Made by a program: the position numbers and the translations under genes. This document shows positions 53,162 through 61,329 of a stretch of DNA of 64,000 nt, one piece after another. The stretch is taken from the NCBI RefSeq assembly GCF_016427505.1, contig NZ_JAELXS010000003.1:186001-250000 (forward strand), in the 5' to 3' direction. Numbering within the stretch: position 1 is the stretch's first letter; each line of letters begins with the position of its first letter. This DNA is from Sphingomonas mollis (GTDB lineage Bacteria > Pseudomonadota > Alphaproteobacteria > Sphingomonadales > Sphingomonadaceae). The notes under the pieces are model-generated. The model saw nothing but the letters and a program-made list of their open reading frames with translations. It was not told the origin of the DNA and did not search any database.

Positions 53162-53632
53162 ATGTTGAAGATGATCTTGCTCGCCGGAACGATGACTATC
53201 GCCGCACCGGCACTGGCGCAGACCATGGCACCGGTCGATCCGGGTGTGCAGACGGCACCGCAGACCACGATGGTGGACCCGTCGACAACTGCGCCGCAGA
53301 CGGCTGTGGATCCCGCTACTTCGACGACGGCACCCGCAACGACGGCCGCCCCCGCGCAGACGGCGGAAGCAGCGTCGGCGGCCGATGGCACGCAGGTGGC
53401 CTCCGCGGTCGACACGCAGTTCGGCACCTATGACAAGAACGCCGACGGCAAGCTGAGCCAGGCGGAATTCTCGTCCTGGATGGTCGCGCTGAAGACCGCG
53501 AGCGATCCGGCCACGAAGGCCGGCAGTGCCGAGACCAAGAAGTGGGTCGGCGCGGCATTCGCGCAGGCCGATACGGACAAGAACAAGTCGCTCGACAAGG
53601 CGGAAGTCACCGGCTTCCTGACCAAGGGCTGA
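53162..53632 (+). CDS. Exported EF-hand calcium-binding protein
   Basis: A 156-residue protein with a signal peptide (MLKMILLAGTMTIAAPALAQ). A long Thr/Ala/Pro-rich linker spans ~21-80. Two EF-hand loops follow: YDKNADGKLSQAEF (~90-103) and ADTDKNKSLDKAEV (~137-150), with Asp and Asn at the calcium positions and a closing Glu. AAGGAG lies just upstream. Such small periplasmic EF-hand proteins are common in sphingomonads and have no defined role; calcium storage or signalling is likely. The upstream EcfG-like box suggests stress induction. Confidence 0.85.
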   Translation: MLKMILLAGTMTIAAPALAQTMAPVDPGVQTAPQTTMVDPSTTAPQTAVDPATSTTAPATTAAPAQTAEAASAADGTQVASAVDTQFGTYDKNADGKLSQAEFSSWMVALKTASDPATKAGSAETKKWVGAAFAQADTDKNKSLDKAEVTGFLTKG

Positions 53633-53666
53633 TTTAGTCCCTTTCACCCCCAGCGGGTGAACGCAG

Positions 53667-53696
53667 CGCCGCCGGCATTCCCCCTGTCCGGCGGCG
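53667..53696. terminator. Hairpin between the convergent EF-hand and radC genes
   Basis: Perfect 9-bp stem CGCCGCCGG with CCGGCGGCG and a 12-base loop, followed by TTGT on the plus strand. It lies in the 78-bp gap between the two stop codons, so it probably serves both transcripts. Confidence 0.68.
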
Positions 53697-53710
53697 TTGT
53701 CGCGTCTGGA

Positions 53711-54397
53711 TCAGATCAGGCCCTGCGCCCTAAGCGAGACATGGCCGGCGGTGCCGACGATCAGATGGTCGTGCACCGCGATCCCCATCGGCTTGCCGGC
53801 GGCGACGATCGATCGCGTCACGTCGATATCCGCCCTGCTGGGGGAGGGGTCGCCCGACGGATGGTTGTGGACCAGGATGATCGACGCCGATTGCAGGTCG
53901 ATCGCCCGGCGGATCACCTCGCGGACATGCACCGCGGCCTGATCGATCGATCCCTTGCTCATCACCTCGTCCCGGATCAGCATATTGCGCGTGTTCAGGT
54001 GAAGGACGCGGAACCGCTCGACCCCGTGATGCGCCATATCTGCATGGAGATAATCCAGCAGCGCCTGCCAATTGCCCAGCACCGGCCGCGCCACCACTTC
54101 GCTTTGCAACAGCCGCGTCGCGGCGGCGGCGGCGATGCGGATCGCGGCGGTCGCCGTGTCGCCCATCCCGTCCACCCGCGTCAGCGCCTCGGTATCGGCC
54201 GACAACAGGCCGCCGATGCCGCCGAACTCGCGCAGCAGCGCCTTGGCGAGCGGCTTCGTGTCGCGGCGCGGGATCGCCAGCGCGAGCAGATACTCGATCA
54301 GTTCGTGATCCAGCAGCCCGGCCGGATCGGTCAATAGGCGGCTACGCAGCCGGGCGCGGTGGCCGGCGGTATCGGACGGGGGGTCTGCATCGGCCAT
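53711..54397 (-). CDS. radC: RadC-family JAMM-domain protein
   Basis: A 228-residue protein of the RadC (UPF0758) family. A helix-hairpin-helix-like N-terminal region (residues ~10-95; LLDHELIEYLLALAIPRRDT, LTRVDGMGDTATAAI) precedes the MPN/JAMM domain. The metal motif is ILVHNHPSGDPSPSRAD, with two His and the Asp. The family was once linked to recombination repair, but that evidence was withdrawn for E. coli and its role is unclear. The start at 54397 gives MADADPPSDTAGH; the 15 upstream codons are less likely. Confidence 0.92.
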   Translation of the reverse strand: MADADPPSDTAGHRARLRSRLLTDPAGLLDHELIEYLLALAIPRRDTKPLAKALLREFGGIGGLLSADTEALTRVDGMGDTATAAIRIAAAAATRLLQSEVVARPVLGNWQALLDYLHADMAHHGVERFRVLHLNTRNMLIRDEVMSKGSIDQAAVHVREVIRRAIDLQSASIILVHNHPSGDPSPSRADIDVTRSIVAAGKPMGIAVHDHLIVGTAGHVSLRAQGLI

Positions 54398-54510
54398 CGC
54401 CCACGACCCTATAAGCGCGTGGATGACAATCAAGGGGGACAATCAAGGGGCGCCCGCCGCCCAAGCAGCGCTTGGTTGCCGCCCGGCCCCGCACCGCCTA
54501 TCTCACGGGC

Positions 54511-54849
54511 ATGGCCACCACAGTATCCGAAGTCGCCCTGTCCGCCGCCGCCGCCGCGCGCGTGGCGGCGATCGCCAACCGTCAGGGAAAGCCCGCGATC
54601 CTGCGCCTGTCGGTCGATGGCGGCGGCTGCTCCGGCTTCCAGTACAAGTTCGGTCTGGCGGATGCGCCCGAGGGCGACGACATGATCGCCGAGACGGACG
54701 GCGTGCGACTGGTGGTGGATTCGATCAGCCTCGATCTCGTGCGCGGATGCCGGGTCGATTATGTCGAATCGCTGGGTGGCGCGGCGTTCAGGGTGGACAA
54801 TCCGCAGGCGGCATCGGGATGCGGCTGCGGCACCAGCTTCGCGGTCTGA
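54511..54849 (+). CDS. erpA: Iron-sulfur cluster carrier/insertion protein (A-type)
   Basis: A 112-residue A-type carrier that passes Fe-S clusters to target enzymes. The three conserved cysteines are present: GGGCSGFQYKF (about residue 44) and the C-terminal SGCGCGTSF (about 104-108). LRLSVDGGG is the typical strand before the first cysteine. ErpA and IscA cannot be separated with certainty; the lone position outside a suf or isc operon favours ErpA. The xth gene starts three bases after its stop. Confidence 0.9.
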   Translation: MATTVSEVALSAAAAARVAAIANRQGKPAILRLSVDGGGCSGFQYKFGLADAPEGDDMIAETDGVRLVVDSISLDLVRGCRVDYVESLGGAAFRVDNPQAASGCGCGTSFAV

Positions 54850-54852
54850 GGC

Positions 54853-55623
54853 ATGAAGATCGTCACGTACAACGTCAACGGCATCAAGGCGCGGCTGCCC
54901 CGCGTCATCGAATATCTGACCGAGGATCAGCCGGATATCGTCTGTCTCCAGGAACTGAAATCCAGCGACGAGACCTTTCCCCTCGCCGAGATCGAGGCGG
55001 CCGGATACGGCGCAGTGTGGCATGGGCAAAAGGCGTGGAACGGCGTTGCCGTGCTGGCAAAGGGATCGACTCCCGTCGAGCGCCAGCGCGGTCTGGCCGG
55101 CGAGCCGGAGGACGAGCACAGCCGCTATCTGGAATGCGAGATCGGCGATCTGGTGGTCGCCTCACTCTATCTGCCCAACGGCAATCCGCGTCCGGGGCCG
55201 AAATTCGATTACAAGCTGCGCTGGATGGATCGGCTGGCCGACCGCGCGCGTGCCATTCTGGCCGAAGAGAAACCAGCGGTGCTGGCCGGCGACTATAACG
55301 TCATCCCCAATGACGACGACACCTTTTCGGTGCGCGCGATGCATGATGACGCCCTGATGCAACCCGAAAGCCGTGCCGCCTATCGCCGCCTGCTGGCGCA
55401 GGGGTGGACCGACGCGCTGCGCACCCGCGAGCCGAAGGGCCGGGTCTGGACCTTCTGGGATTATCAGGCCGGCGCATGGCAGCGCGACGCAGGTTTTCGC
55501 ATCGACCATCTGTTGCTCAGCCCGCAGGCGGCCGACCGGCTGACCGGGGCGGGCGTCGACAAGGCATATCGCGGCCGTGAAAAGGCGAGCGATCACGCGC
55601 CGACCTGGGTGTCCCTGCGATGA
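54853..55623 (+). CDS. xth: Exodeoxyribonuclease III
   Basis: AP endonuclease and 3'-5' exonuclease in base-excision repair; 256 residues, the usual size. Motifs of the EEP fold are intact: MKIVTYNVNGIKARL, CLQELKSSDETFP with the metal-binding Glu, LYLPNGNPRPGPKF, LAGDYNVIPNDDD, and the last DHAPTWV with the catalytic His. It overlaps the next gene by four bases (ATGA). Confidence 0.96.
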   Translation: MKIVTYNVNGIKARLPRVIEYLTEDQPDIVCLQELKSSDETFPLAEIEAAGYGAVWHGQKAWNGVAVLAKGSTPVERQRGLAGEPEDEHSRYLECEIGDLVVASLYLPNGNPRPGPKFDYKLRWMDRLADRARAILAEEKPAVLAGDYNVIPNDDDTFSVRAMHDDALMQPESRAAYRRLLAQGWTDALRTREPKGRVWTFWDYQAGAWQRDAGFRIDHLLLSPQAADRLTGAGVDKAYRGREKASDHAPTWVSLR

Positions 55624-56414
55624 AGACCGCCGCGGCCGCATGGCTGGTGCTGGCCATGCTGCCGGGCGCGGCGATGGCGCAGAACCGCGATCTGTGCGCG
55701 CACCGGCCGGGGCTGGGCACGCCCGCCTGCACCGTCGATCCCGGCCATGTCCTGATCGAGACCGGTGTGGCCGACTGGACCCGCGACGACAGCGGCGATG
55801 GCCGTATCGACACGATCCAGATCGGATCGACGCTCGCCCGCTTCGGCGTGGACGATGCGACGGAGCTGGAACTCGGCTGGACCCCCTATGGCCATCAGCG
55901 CGAGCGGAGCGCCATGGGCGACGTGACGCACATGGGCCGGGTCGGCGACGTGACGGTGGGCGTGAAGCGCAGCATCGCCAATCCGGACGGGCACGGCCTG
56001 TCCCTTGCCGTGCTGCCCTTCGCCACGCTGCCGGTGGGCCGCACGCCGATCGGCGCCGGCGACTGGGGCGCGGGGCTGACCGCGCCGCTGACCTACGACC
56101 TGTCCGATGCGGTGCAGCTGGAATTCACGCCGGAGGTGGATGCCGCGGTGGACGAGGACGGTCACGGCCGTCACCTCGCCTACAGTGCCGTCGTCGGCGC
56201 AGAATGGGATGTGGCCGAAACCGTCGAACTGATCGGCGAGGTGCAGGCGATCCGCGATCGCGATCCGGGCGGCCGGGCGACGATGTATCTGGCCGGTCTT
56301 TCCGCCGCGTGGCAGCCGGGCAAGCGCTGGCAATTCGATATCGGCACCGCCGCGGGGCTGAATCACGATGCACCGGCCGTACGCGTTTACGGTGGGATCG
56401 CCGCGCTGTTCTGA
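55620..56414 (+). CDS. Outer-membrane beta-barrel protein, transporter-like (phenol-degradation MetA type)
   Basis: A 264-residue exported protein with a signal peptide (MKTAAAAWLVLAMLPGAAMAQ). It is built of alternating beta strands: TQIELGWT-like ATELELGWTPYGHQRERSA, VTVGVKRSIANPDGHGLSLA, WGAGLTAPLTYDLSDAVQLE, AWQPGKRWQFDIGTAAGLNH, and a closing YGGIAALF with a terminal Phe. This fits the small transporter-like family (PF13557). The substrate is unknown. The coupling to xth is by overlap only. Confidence 0.8.
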   Translation: MKTAAAAWLVLAMLPGAAMAQNRDLCAHRPGLGTPACTVDPGHVLIETGVADWTRDDSGDGRIDTIQIGSTLARFGVDDATELELGWTPYGHQRERSAMGDVTHMGRVGDVTVGVKRSIANPDGHGLSLAVLPFATLPVGRTPIGAGDWGAGLTAPLTYDLSDAVQLEFTPEVDAAVDEDGHGRHLAYSAVVGAEWDVAETVELIGEVQAIRDRDPGGRATMYLAGLSAAWQPGKRWQFDIGTAAGLNHDAPAVRVYGGIAALF

Positions 56415-56554
56415 ACCCCGGTATACTTTCAGGTAAATTTCGCCAGACAATAGGATAATCTTCGGGCTGGTGGTGTACTTCACCAACACAGCTTTTGCTA
56501 AGTCATTGTAAAACCATCATCCTGAGTTTGGCACGGGCCATGCAAAGTGGTTCA

Positions 56555-56570
56555 TGCGGAATGATCCGCA
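56555..56570 (+). promoter_or_regulatory. Leader hairpin just ahead of a ribosome-binding site
   Basis: TGCGGA-atga-TCCGCA forms a perfect 6-bp stem with a four-base loop. It ends seven bases before the AAGGG ribosome-binding site of the gene at 56590. It may stabilise the mRNA or influence translation. Confidence 0.45.
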
Positions 56571-56589
56571 TCGAAAAAGGGTGATGGAA

Positions 56590-56844
56590 ATGTTCGGTTC
56601 GAAAATTTTTCTGACGCTGGCCGGCGCAACGACGATGCTGACGGCGGGCGTGGCACAGGCCAGCGAAAAGCCGGTCGTCATCGCAACCAGCGCACCATCG
56701 GCACCGGTGTCGATCAACCTCAACCAGCGTTACTGCATCGTCGATGACAGCGTCACCGGCTCGCGCATCCCGCGCAAGGAATGCGCCCCGCTCGGCCAGT
56801 GGAAGGATCGCGGTATCGATCCCACCCGGATGCGCCGCCGTTGA
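56590..56844 (+). CDS. Small exported hypothetical protein, 84 residues
   Basis: I do not recognise a family. ATG 56590 lies eight bases after AAGGG; ATG 56584 is too close to it. A signal peptide (MFGSKIFLTLAGATTMLTAGVAQA) leads to a ~60-residue mature protein. The mature part has two Cys residues (YCIVDDSVTGSRIPRKECAP) that could form one disulfide and a basic C-terminus (GIDPTRMRRR). Similar 'YCIVD..TGSRI..K.C' small proteins occur in sphingomonads with no known role. It is convergent with the GNAT-like gene. Confidence 0.72.
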   Translation: MFGSKIFLTLAGATTMLTAGVAQASEKPVVIATSAPSAPVSINLNQRYCIVDDSVTGSRIPRKECAPLGQWKDRGIDPTRMRRR

Positions 56845-56886
56845 CGGCGATCGCCTCGCGACGCCCGGCGTCGCGGGGCAGCCCGC

Positions 56887-58041
56887 CTACAGGTGGCGTT
56901 CGTAGATGATGTAGGTCTTGTTGACGTGGCTCTGGATCGTCTCGGCGATCGATCGCATTCCCTGATTGTCATCGAGGATCCAGCCGATCTCCGCCCGGCT
57001 CGCGCCATAACGCTCCACCGATGACCGGCGAATATATTCGATCATGGTGAAGGCGAGCTGGCTCGCCATCCGCGACGATTGCAGTTCCTTCACCACGCCC
57101 ATCAACGGCACGCGCATCGTCCGCACCTTCGGCTTGCGCAGCCAGAGCAGCAACTTCGCCCAGCCGAAGGGTAACAGCGATCCCTTCAACGGCGCGATCG
57201 CCTCGTTCAGGTCGGGCAGGGTAATCATGAAGGCGACCGGCTTGCCGTCCAGTTCAGCGATGCGGATCAGGTCCTCGAACACGATCGGCTTCAGCTTGAT
57301 GCCGACATCCGCGATCTCCGGTTCGGTCAGCGGCACGAAGCCCCAGTTGTCCGACCACGCATCGTTCAGGATGCCCAGAATGATCGCCGCTTCCTCGTCG
57401 AACTTCGACTTGTCGACTTCGCGGATGCGGATGCGCGCGTTCTTCTCGCCCGACTGGATGATGCGGTTGACGATCGGCGGGAACGGCTTGGTGATGTCCA
57501 GATCATAGGTCAGCAGCGTCTTTACGGCCGCATAGCCCGCCGCCTCGATCCAGCCGCGATATTCCGGTTTTGCATGGCCCATCATTACCGTCGGCGGATG
57601 ATCGTACCCCTCGACCAGCAGGCCCGGCTCTTCCCAGATCGACATCGAGATCGGGCCGAGCGCCCGGCTCATCCCCTCGTCGCGCAGCCAGTCTTCCGCC
57701 CGCGCCAGCAACACCGTGAAGATGTCCTCGCGCTCCGCCTCCATCAGCCCCCATTGGCCGACACCGGGACCGAACCCCTGCGCGGCCGGCATGGTCAGCG
57801 CCAGCGTATCGATATGCGCGGAGATCCGCCCGACGACCTGGCCGTTCTCCTCCGCCAGGAAAAGTTGTGCCTTGGCATGACTGAACCAGCCGTTCTTGGC
57901 GGGGGTGATGAGGCCCAGCGCCTCGGATTTCAGCGGTGGGACCCAATTGGGATCGTCACGATACAGGCGGAACGGCAGGTCGACGAACGTCTTGCGATCC
58001 CGCGTCGTCCGTACTTCCCTGATCGTCACATCGTTCGCCAT
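56887..58041 (-). CDS. GNAT-like acyltransferase family protein (sometimes labelled dATP pyrophosphohydrolase)
   Basis: A cytoplasmic protein of 384 residues from ATG 58041 (MANDVTIREVRTTRDRKTF). The N-terminal half has GNAT-type features: FVDLPFRLYRDDPNWVPPL, LFLAEENGQVVGRISAHID and GLMEAEREDIFTVLLARAEDWL. The C-terminal half repeats a similar fold (IAELDGKPVAFMITLPDLNE). Homologues often carry a dATP pyrophosphohydrolase label without evidence; the sequence has no NUDIX or MazG motif, so I prefer N-acyltransferase-like. The substrate is unknown. It is divergent from the fatty-acid desaturase gene. Confidence 0.78.
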   Translation of the reverse strand: MANDVTIREVRTTRDRKTFVDLPFRLYRDDPNWVPPLKSEALGLITPAKNGWFSHAKAQLFLAEENGQVVGRISAHIDTLALTMPAAQGFGPGVGQWGLMEAEREDIFTVLLARAEDWLRDEGMSRALGPISMSIWEEPGLLVEGYDHPPTVMMGHAKPEYRGWIEAAGYAAVKTLLTYDLDITKPFPPIVNRIIQSGEKNARIRIREVDKSKFDEEAAIILGILNDAWSDNWGFVPLTEPEIADVGIKLKPIVFEDLIRIAELDGKPVAFMITLPDLNEAIAPLKGSLLPFGWAKLLLWLRKPKVRTMRVPLMGVVKELQSSRMASQLAFTMIEYIRRSSVERYGASRAEIGWILDDNQGMRSIAETIQSHVNKTYIIYERHL

Positions 58042-58191
58042 CGTGCCGCCCCCACATTCATTCCAACTGGCCCGTTCCCGGATCGGCGCACGTCGTAACC
58101 GGCGTATCCGATCATGGCGAGTGGCATTTCCGTCATCTCGCGCGCCCACCGGCGTCTGTAAAAGCCACGCTGCCGCCATTATCTGGTGGCA

Positions 58192-59289
58192 ATGGATCAC
58201 GCCATGAACACCACGCTAACCCTGGATCGCGCGACCCCCGGTGGCGCGAAGCCGGACCTTCGCATCGCCGATGACAAGGCGATGCTGCGCGCCGCGGCGG
58301 AGCTGACCCGCGATCTCGTCCAGCCGCGTCCGCGCATCTACTGGATGGACCTGATCGCGTCGGTCGTGATCGGGTACGGTGCGCTGGCGGTGGCGATCGC
58401 ATCGACGTCGACCGGCCTGACGGTTGCGGCGATCGTCGTGGCAGTGCTCGGCCTGTACCGCGCGCTCAGCTTCATCCACGAAGTGTCGCATATGAAGCAC
58501 GCGGCGCTGCCCGGCTTCCGGCAGGGGTGGGACACGCTGGTCGGCATCCCGATGCTGACGCCGTCCTTCATGTATGAGGGCGTGCACAACCTGCATCATG
58601 CCAAGACTCGCTACGGCACCGCCGAGGACCCGGAATATCTGCCGCTGGCGTTGATGAAGCCATGGACGCTGCCGCTGTTCATCGTCATTTCCGCCTTGGC
58701 GCCGGTGGCCCTGATCGTCCGTTATGCGATCCTGTCGCCGATCTCCCTGCTGTCCTCCAGGCTGCGCCGCGTCGTGGTGGAGCGGTATTCGGCGCTGGCG
58801 ATCAACCCGCAGTTCCGCCGCCGCAGCCCGGAGGGCGACGCAGCACGCCAATGGGCACGGATCGAAACCGCCGCGAGCATCTGGGCGATCACGTTGCTGA
58901 CGCTGGCAGTGACGGGCGTGCTGCCCTTGCGGTCGTTTCTCCTCATCCTCGGCGTCGCATCGGCGGTGGCGGTCATCAATCAGGTCCGTACATTGGTCGC
59001 GCATCTGTGGGAGAATGAGGGCGAGCCGATGACGGTCACCGCCCAGTATCTCGACACGGTCAACGTCCCGCCGCCTGCTTTGCTGCCCGCACTATGGGCG
59101 CCCGTCGGCCTGCGTTACCATGCGCTGCACCACCTGTTGCCGGGGCTTCCCTATCATTCGCTGGGAGAAGCGCATCGCCGCATCTCGTCGGCGCTCGACA
59201 TGGCGTCGCCCTATCACAAGGCCAATTACGCCGGGCTTCCCGGTCTGGTCCTGAAGATCGGCCGCAGCACGATGGTATCGCGCCGCTAG
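58192..59289 (+). CDS. Membrane fatty-acid desaturase
   Basis: A di-iron membrane desaturase of about 365 residues. Three His boxes are present: HEVSHMKH (~residues 101-108), HNLHHAKT (~131-138) and the downstream HALHHLLPGLPYH (~308-320). Hydrophobic helices lie at about 50-95, 158-185 and 220-260. It introduces a double bond into lipid acyl chains, or hydroxylates them, at the inner membrane. ATG 58192 is preferred. The divergent GNAT-like gene may share its promoter region. Confidence 0.9.
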   Translation: MDHAMNTTLTLDRATPGGAKPDLRIADDKAMLRAAAELTRDLVQPRPRIYWMDLIASVVIGYGALAVAIASTSTGLTVAAIVVAVLGLYRALSFIHEVSHMKHAALPGFRQGWDTLVGIPMLTPSFMYEGVHNLHHAKTRYGTAEDPEYLPLALMKPWTLPLFIVISALAPVALIVRYAILSPISLLSSRLRRVVVERYSALAINPQFRRRSPEGDAARQWARIETAASIWAITLLTLAVTGVLPLRSFLLILGVASAVAVINQVRTLVAHLWENEGEPMTVTAQYLDTVNVPPPALLPALWAPVGLRYHALHHLLPGLPYHSLGEAHRRISSALDMASPYHKANYAGLPGLVLKIGRSTMVSRR

Positions 59290-59330
59290 CTCGTACGGCA
59301 CGATCCCGTCGCGTCGGCGGTGATCGTCAG

Positions 59331-59462
59331 TTATTGATCGCCGCGCTGAAAGATGGCGCTGTAGAAGATATAGAGAATCCACAGGCCGATGATCGGCAGA
59401 ATGACGTAATACGACGCGAAATGGCAAAAGGCATTCCATCCGGCCAATATGTCATTTAACAT
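59331..59462 (-). CDS. Possible small single-pass membrane protein, 43 residues
   Basis: A short frame from ATG 59462 to stop TAA 59333..59331. It begins MLNDILAGWNAFCHF, continues as one strong hydrophobic helix (YYVILPIIGLWILYIFY) and ends SAIFQRGDQ, a short polar tail. The AGGG motif 11 bases upstream is a weak ribosome-binding site. The amphipathic start, aromatic-flanked helix and absence of any other gene in the 59290-59749 gap support it. Small membrane proteins like this often bind a larger membrane complex. The rest of the gap, 59463-59749, holds nothing I can support. Confidence 0.5.
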   Translation of the reverse strand: MLNDILAGWNAFCHFASYYVILPIIGLWILYIFYSAIFQRGDQ

Positions 59463-59749
59463 GTCGGTCGGCCCTGTGGATCATCATACGATACGAGCCC
59501 TGTTGCATCGACTGCAGCGGATGATGGCAATCTCGCCGCCGGCAACAGGATTGATCGGCGTGTGATCGATCGCTTCGTAGATCTGCTTCCGCGACCATCG
59601 ATGTCCCCAGAAGCACCTCAACACATTCCCGATCCCTATTCGCGGCCGTCATTCTTTTGCCCGTTTCTGTGACCGGGCGCTGTCAGGCAAGGCGGCGGAC
59701 TGGTATGTCTGCTCCGTTGTGGATGTATATCTTGGGTAAGGGCGGTGTG

Positions 59750-60220
59750 ATGAGCGACGAACAGGATGGCACCAGCGTGCCGCCGCAAATCGATGGCGCG
59801 TGCCGCTGCGGACAAGTCCGCTTCCGGGTACAGGGGGCGGCGTTGATGACGATGGCCTGCCACTGCACCGGCTGCCAGCGAATGACCGCCAGCGCCTTCT
59901 CGCTAAGTTCGCTCTACCCGGCCGCGCATTTCACCGTCACGATGGGTGAACCCGTGATCGGCGGCCTGCACGGCACCACGCGACACTTCTTCTGTCCGCA
60001 TTGCATGAGTTGGCTGTTCACCCGGCCGGCGGGGATGGACGATATCGTCAACGTTCGCGCGACTTTGCTGGACGATGCCGCCAGCTATCGGCCGTTCATC
60101 GAAACCTTCATCAGCGAAAAACTGTCATGGGCGACCACCGGCGCCCAGCACAGCTTTGCGGCCTTTCCGCCGCCGGACCGGTTTCCCGACTTGATGGCCG
60201 CGTTTGTCGATCGATCCTGA
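59750..60220 (+). CDS. GFA-family (CENP-V/GFA fold) zinc protein
   Basis: A cytoplasmic protein of 156 residues. ATG 59750 follows AAGGG at good spacing. The zinc cysteines are all present: [20 protein letters not shown] and FFCPHCMSW. The family is named after glutathione-dependent formaldehyde-activating enzyme, but that activity is disputed and most members are of unknown role. It converges on lptG with 11 bases between stops. Confidence 0.9.
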   Translation: MSDEQDGTSVPPQIDGACRCGQVRFRVQGAALMTMACHCTGCQRMTASAFSLSSLYPAAHFTVTMGEPVIGGLHGTTRHFFCPHCMSWLFTRPAGMDDIVNVRATLLDDAASYRPFIETFISEKLSWATTGAQHSFAAFPPPDRFPDLMAAFVDRS

Positions 60221-60231
60221 AGGACCGGCCG

Positions 60232-61329
60232 CTATTCCTCGGTCCGGAACAACACCGCTTCACCGATAAACAGGAACAGCAGGAACGGCGCCCACGCCGC
60301 CAGAAACGGCGGATAGGCCCCCAGATTACCCATCGCCAGCGCGAAGTTATCCGCGACGAAATACGCGAAGCCCAGCGCCATGCCGATCACCGCGCGCACG
60401 AACAGTTTGCCCGACCGGGCGATACCGAATGCCGCGACCGCGCCCAGCAGCGGCATCAGGATCGCCGACAGCGGCCCCGACAGCTTGTGCCACAACGATC
60501 CCTCCAGCGCCTTGGTCGGCCGCCCGGATTCCGCCAGATCGGCGATCGCCGCGCGCAAGGCGCCGAACGACAGGCTGTCGGCATCGACCGACGCCAGCGT
60601 GAACTGGTCGGCGCGGATGCCCCGACCGATCACCAGCGTGTCGAACGGGGTCAGCTTGCCGCTCGCCACGTCGAACCGCGTACCCGGCCCGACCCGCCAA
60701 CCGCCGGAAGCATAGACGCCGCGTGTCGCCCGCACGATCGACCGCAGGTTGCCGCCGGTGCGATCGTACAGCGTGATGCCGCCCAGTTGCGTCGCCGCCC
60801 CGCGTCCCCGTGTCTGGCTGACCTCGATCAGGTCGTCGCCGTCGCGCACCCACACATTCGCCCGGTCGCCCCGGTCGATCGGCATCTTGCCGTAATCGAC
60901 ATTCTGCCACTGCGTCAGCGTCGCGGTGGAACGCGAGACGATACGGTCGTTGAACACAAACGAGACGATTGCCACACCCAGACTGGCGACCAGCAATGGC
61001 GCCAGCACCTGATGCGCGGACAGCCCCGCCGCCTTCAATGCCACGACCTCGCTGTTCTGGTTCATCGTGATGAGCGTCAGGATCGTCCCCAGCAACACGC
61101 AGAACGGCAGCAGGAACGAGATGATCTGTGGTGACCGCAGCGACACATAGGTCCAGATCTGCGACTGCCCGTTCCCCGGCACCGCCAGGATATCGCCGGT
61201 GGTGCTGAGCAGATCGAGCGTCTGAAGCACCAGCACCAGACCCAGCAGGATCGCAAAGGTGCGGACCAGGAACAGCCGCGCCATATAGATCGCGACGGTG
61301 CGCGACGGGAAAAAGCTTGCGGCCTTCAC
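60232..61329 (-). CDS. lptG: LPS export permease LptG
   Basis: Inner-membrane permease that, with LptF and LptB, extracts lipopolysaccharide for transport to the outer membrane. It has 365 residues. The start is GTG 61329, overlapping the lptF stop (GTGA). The N-terminal helix (TVAIYMARLFLVRTFAILLG) and two further helices are followed by a periplasmic beta-jellyroll (VWVRDGDDLIEVSQ, GGITLYDRTGG) and three C-terminal helices ending LFIGEAVLFRTEE. The E. coli order lptF-lptG is kept. Confidence 0.94.
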   Translation of the reverse strand: MKAASFFPSRTVAIYMARLFLVRTFAILLGLVLVLQTLDLLSTTGDILAVPGNGQSQIWTYVSLRSPQIISFLLPFCVLLGTILTLITMNQNSEVVALKAAGLSAHQVLAPLLVASLGVAIVSFVFNDRIVSRSTATLTQWQNVDYGKMPIDRGDRANVWVRDGDDLIEVSQTRGRGAATQLGGITLYDRTGGNLRSIVRATRGVYASGGWRVGPGTRFDVASGKLTPFDTLVIGRGIRADQFTLASVDADSLSFGALRAAIADLAESGRPTKALEGSLWHKLSGPLSAILMPLLGAVAAFGIARSGKLFVRAVIGMALGFAYFVADNFALAMGNLGAYPPFLAAWAPFLLFLFIGEAVLFRTEE

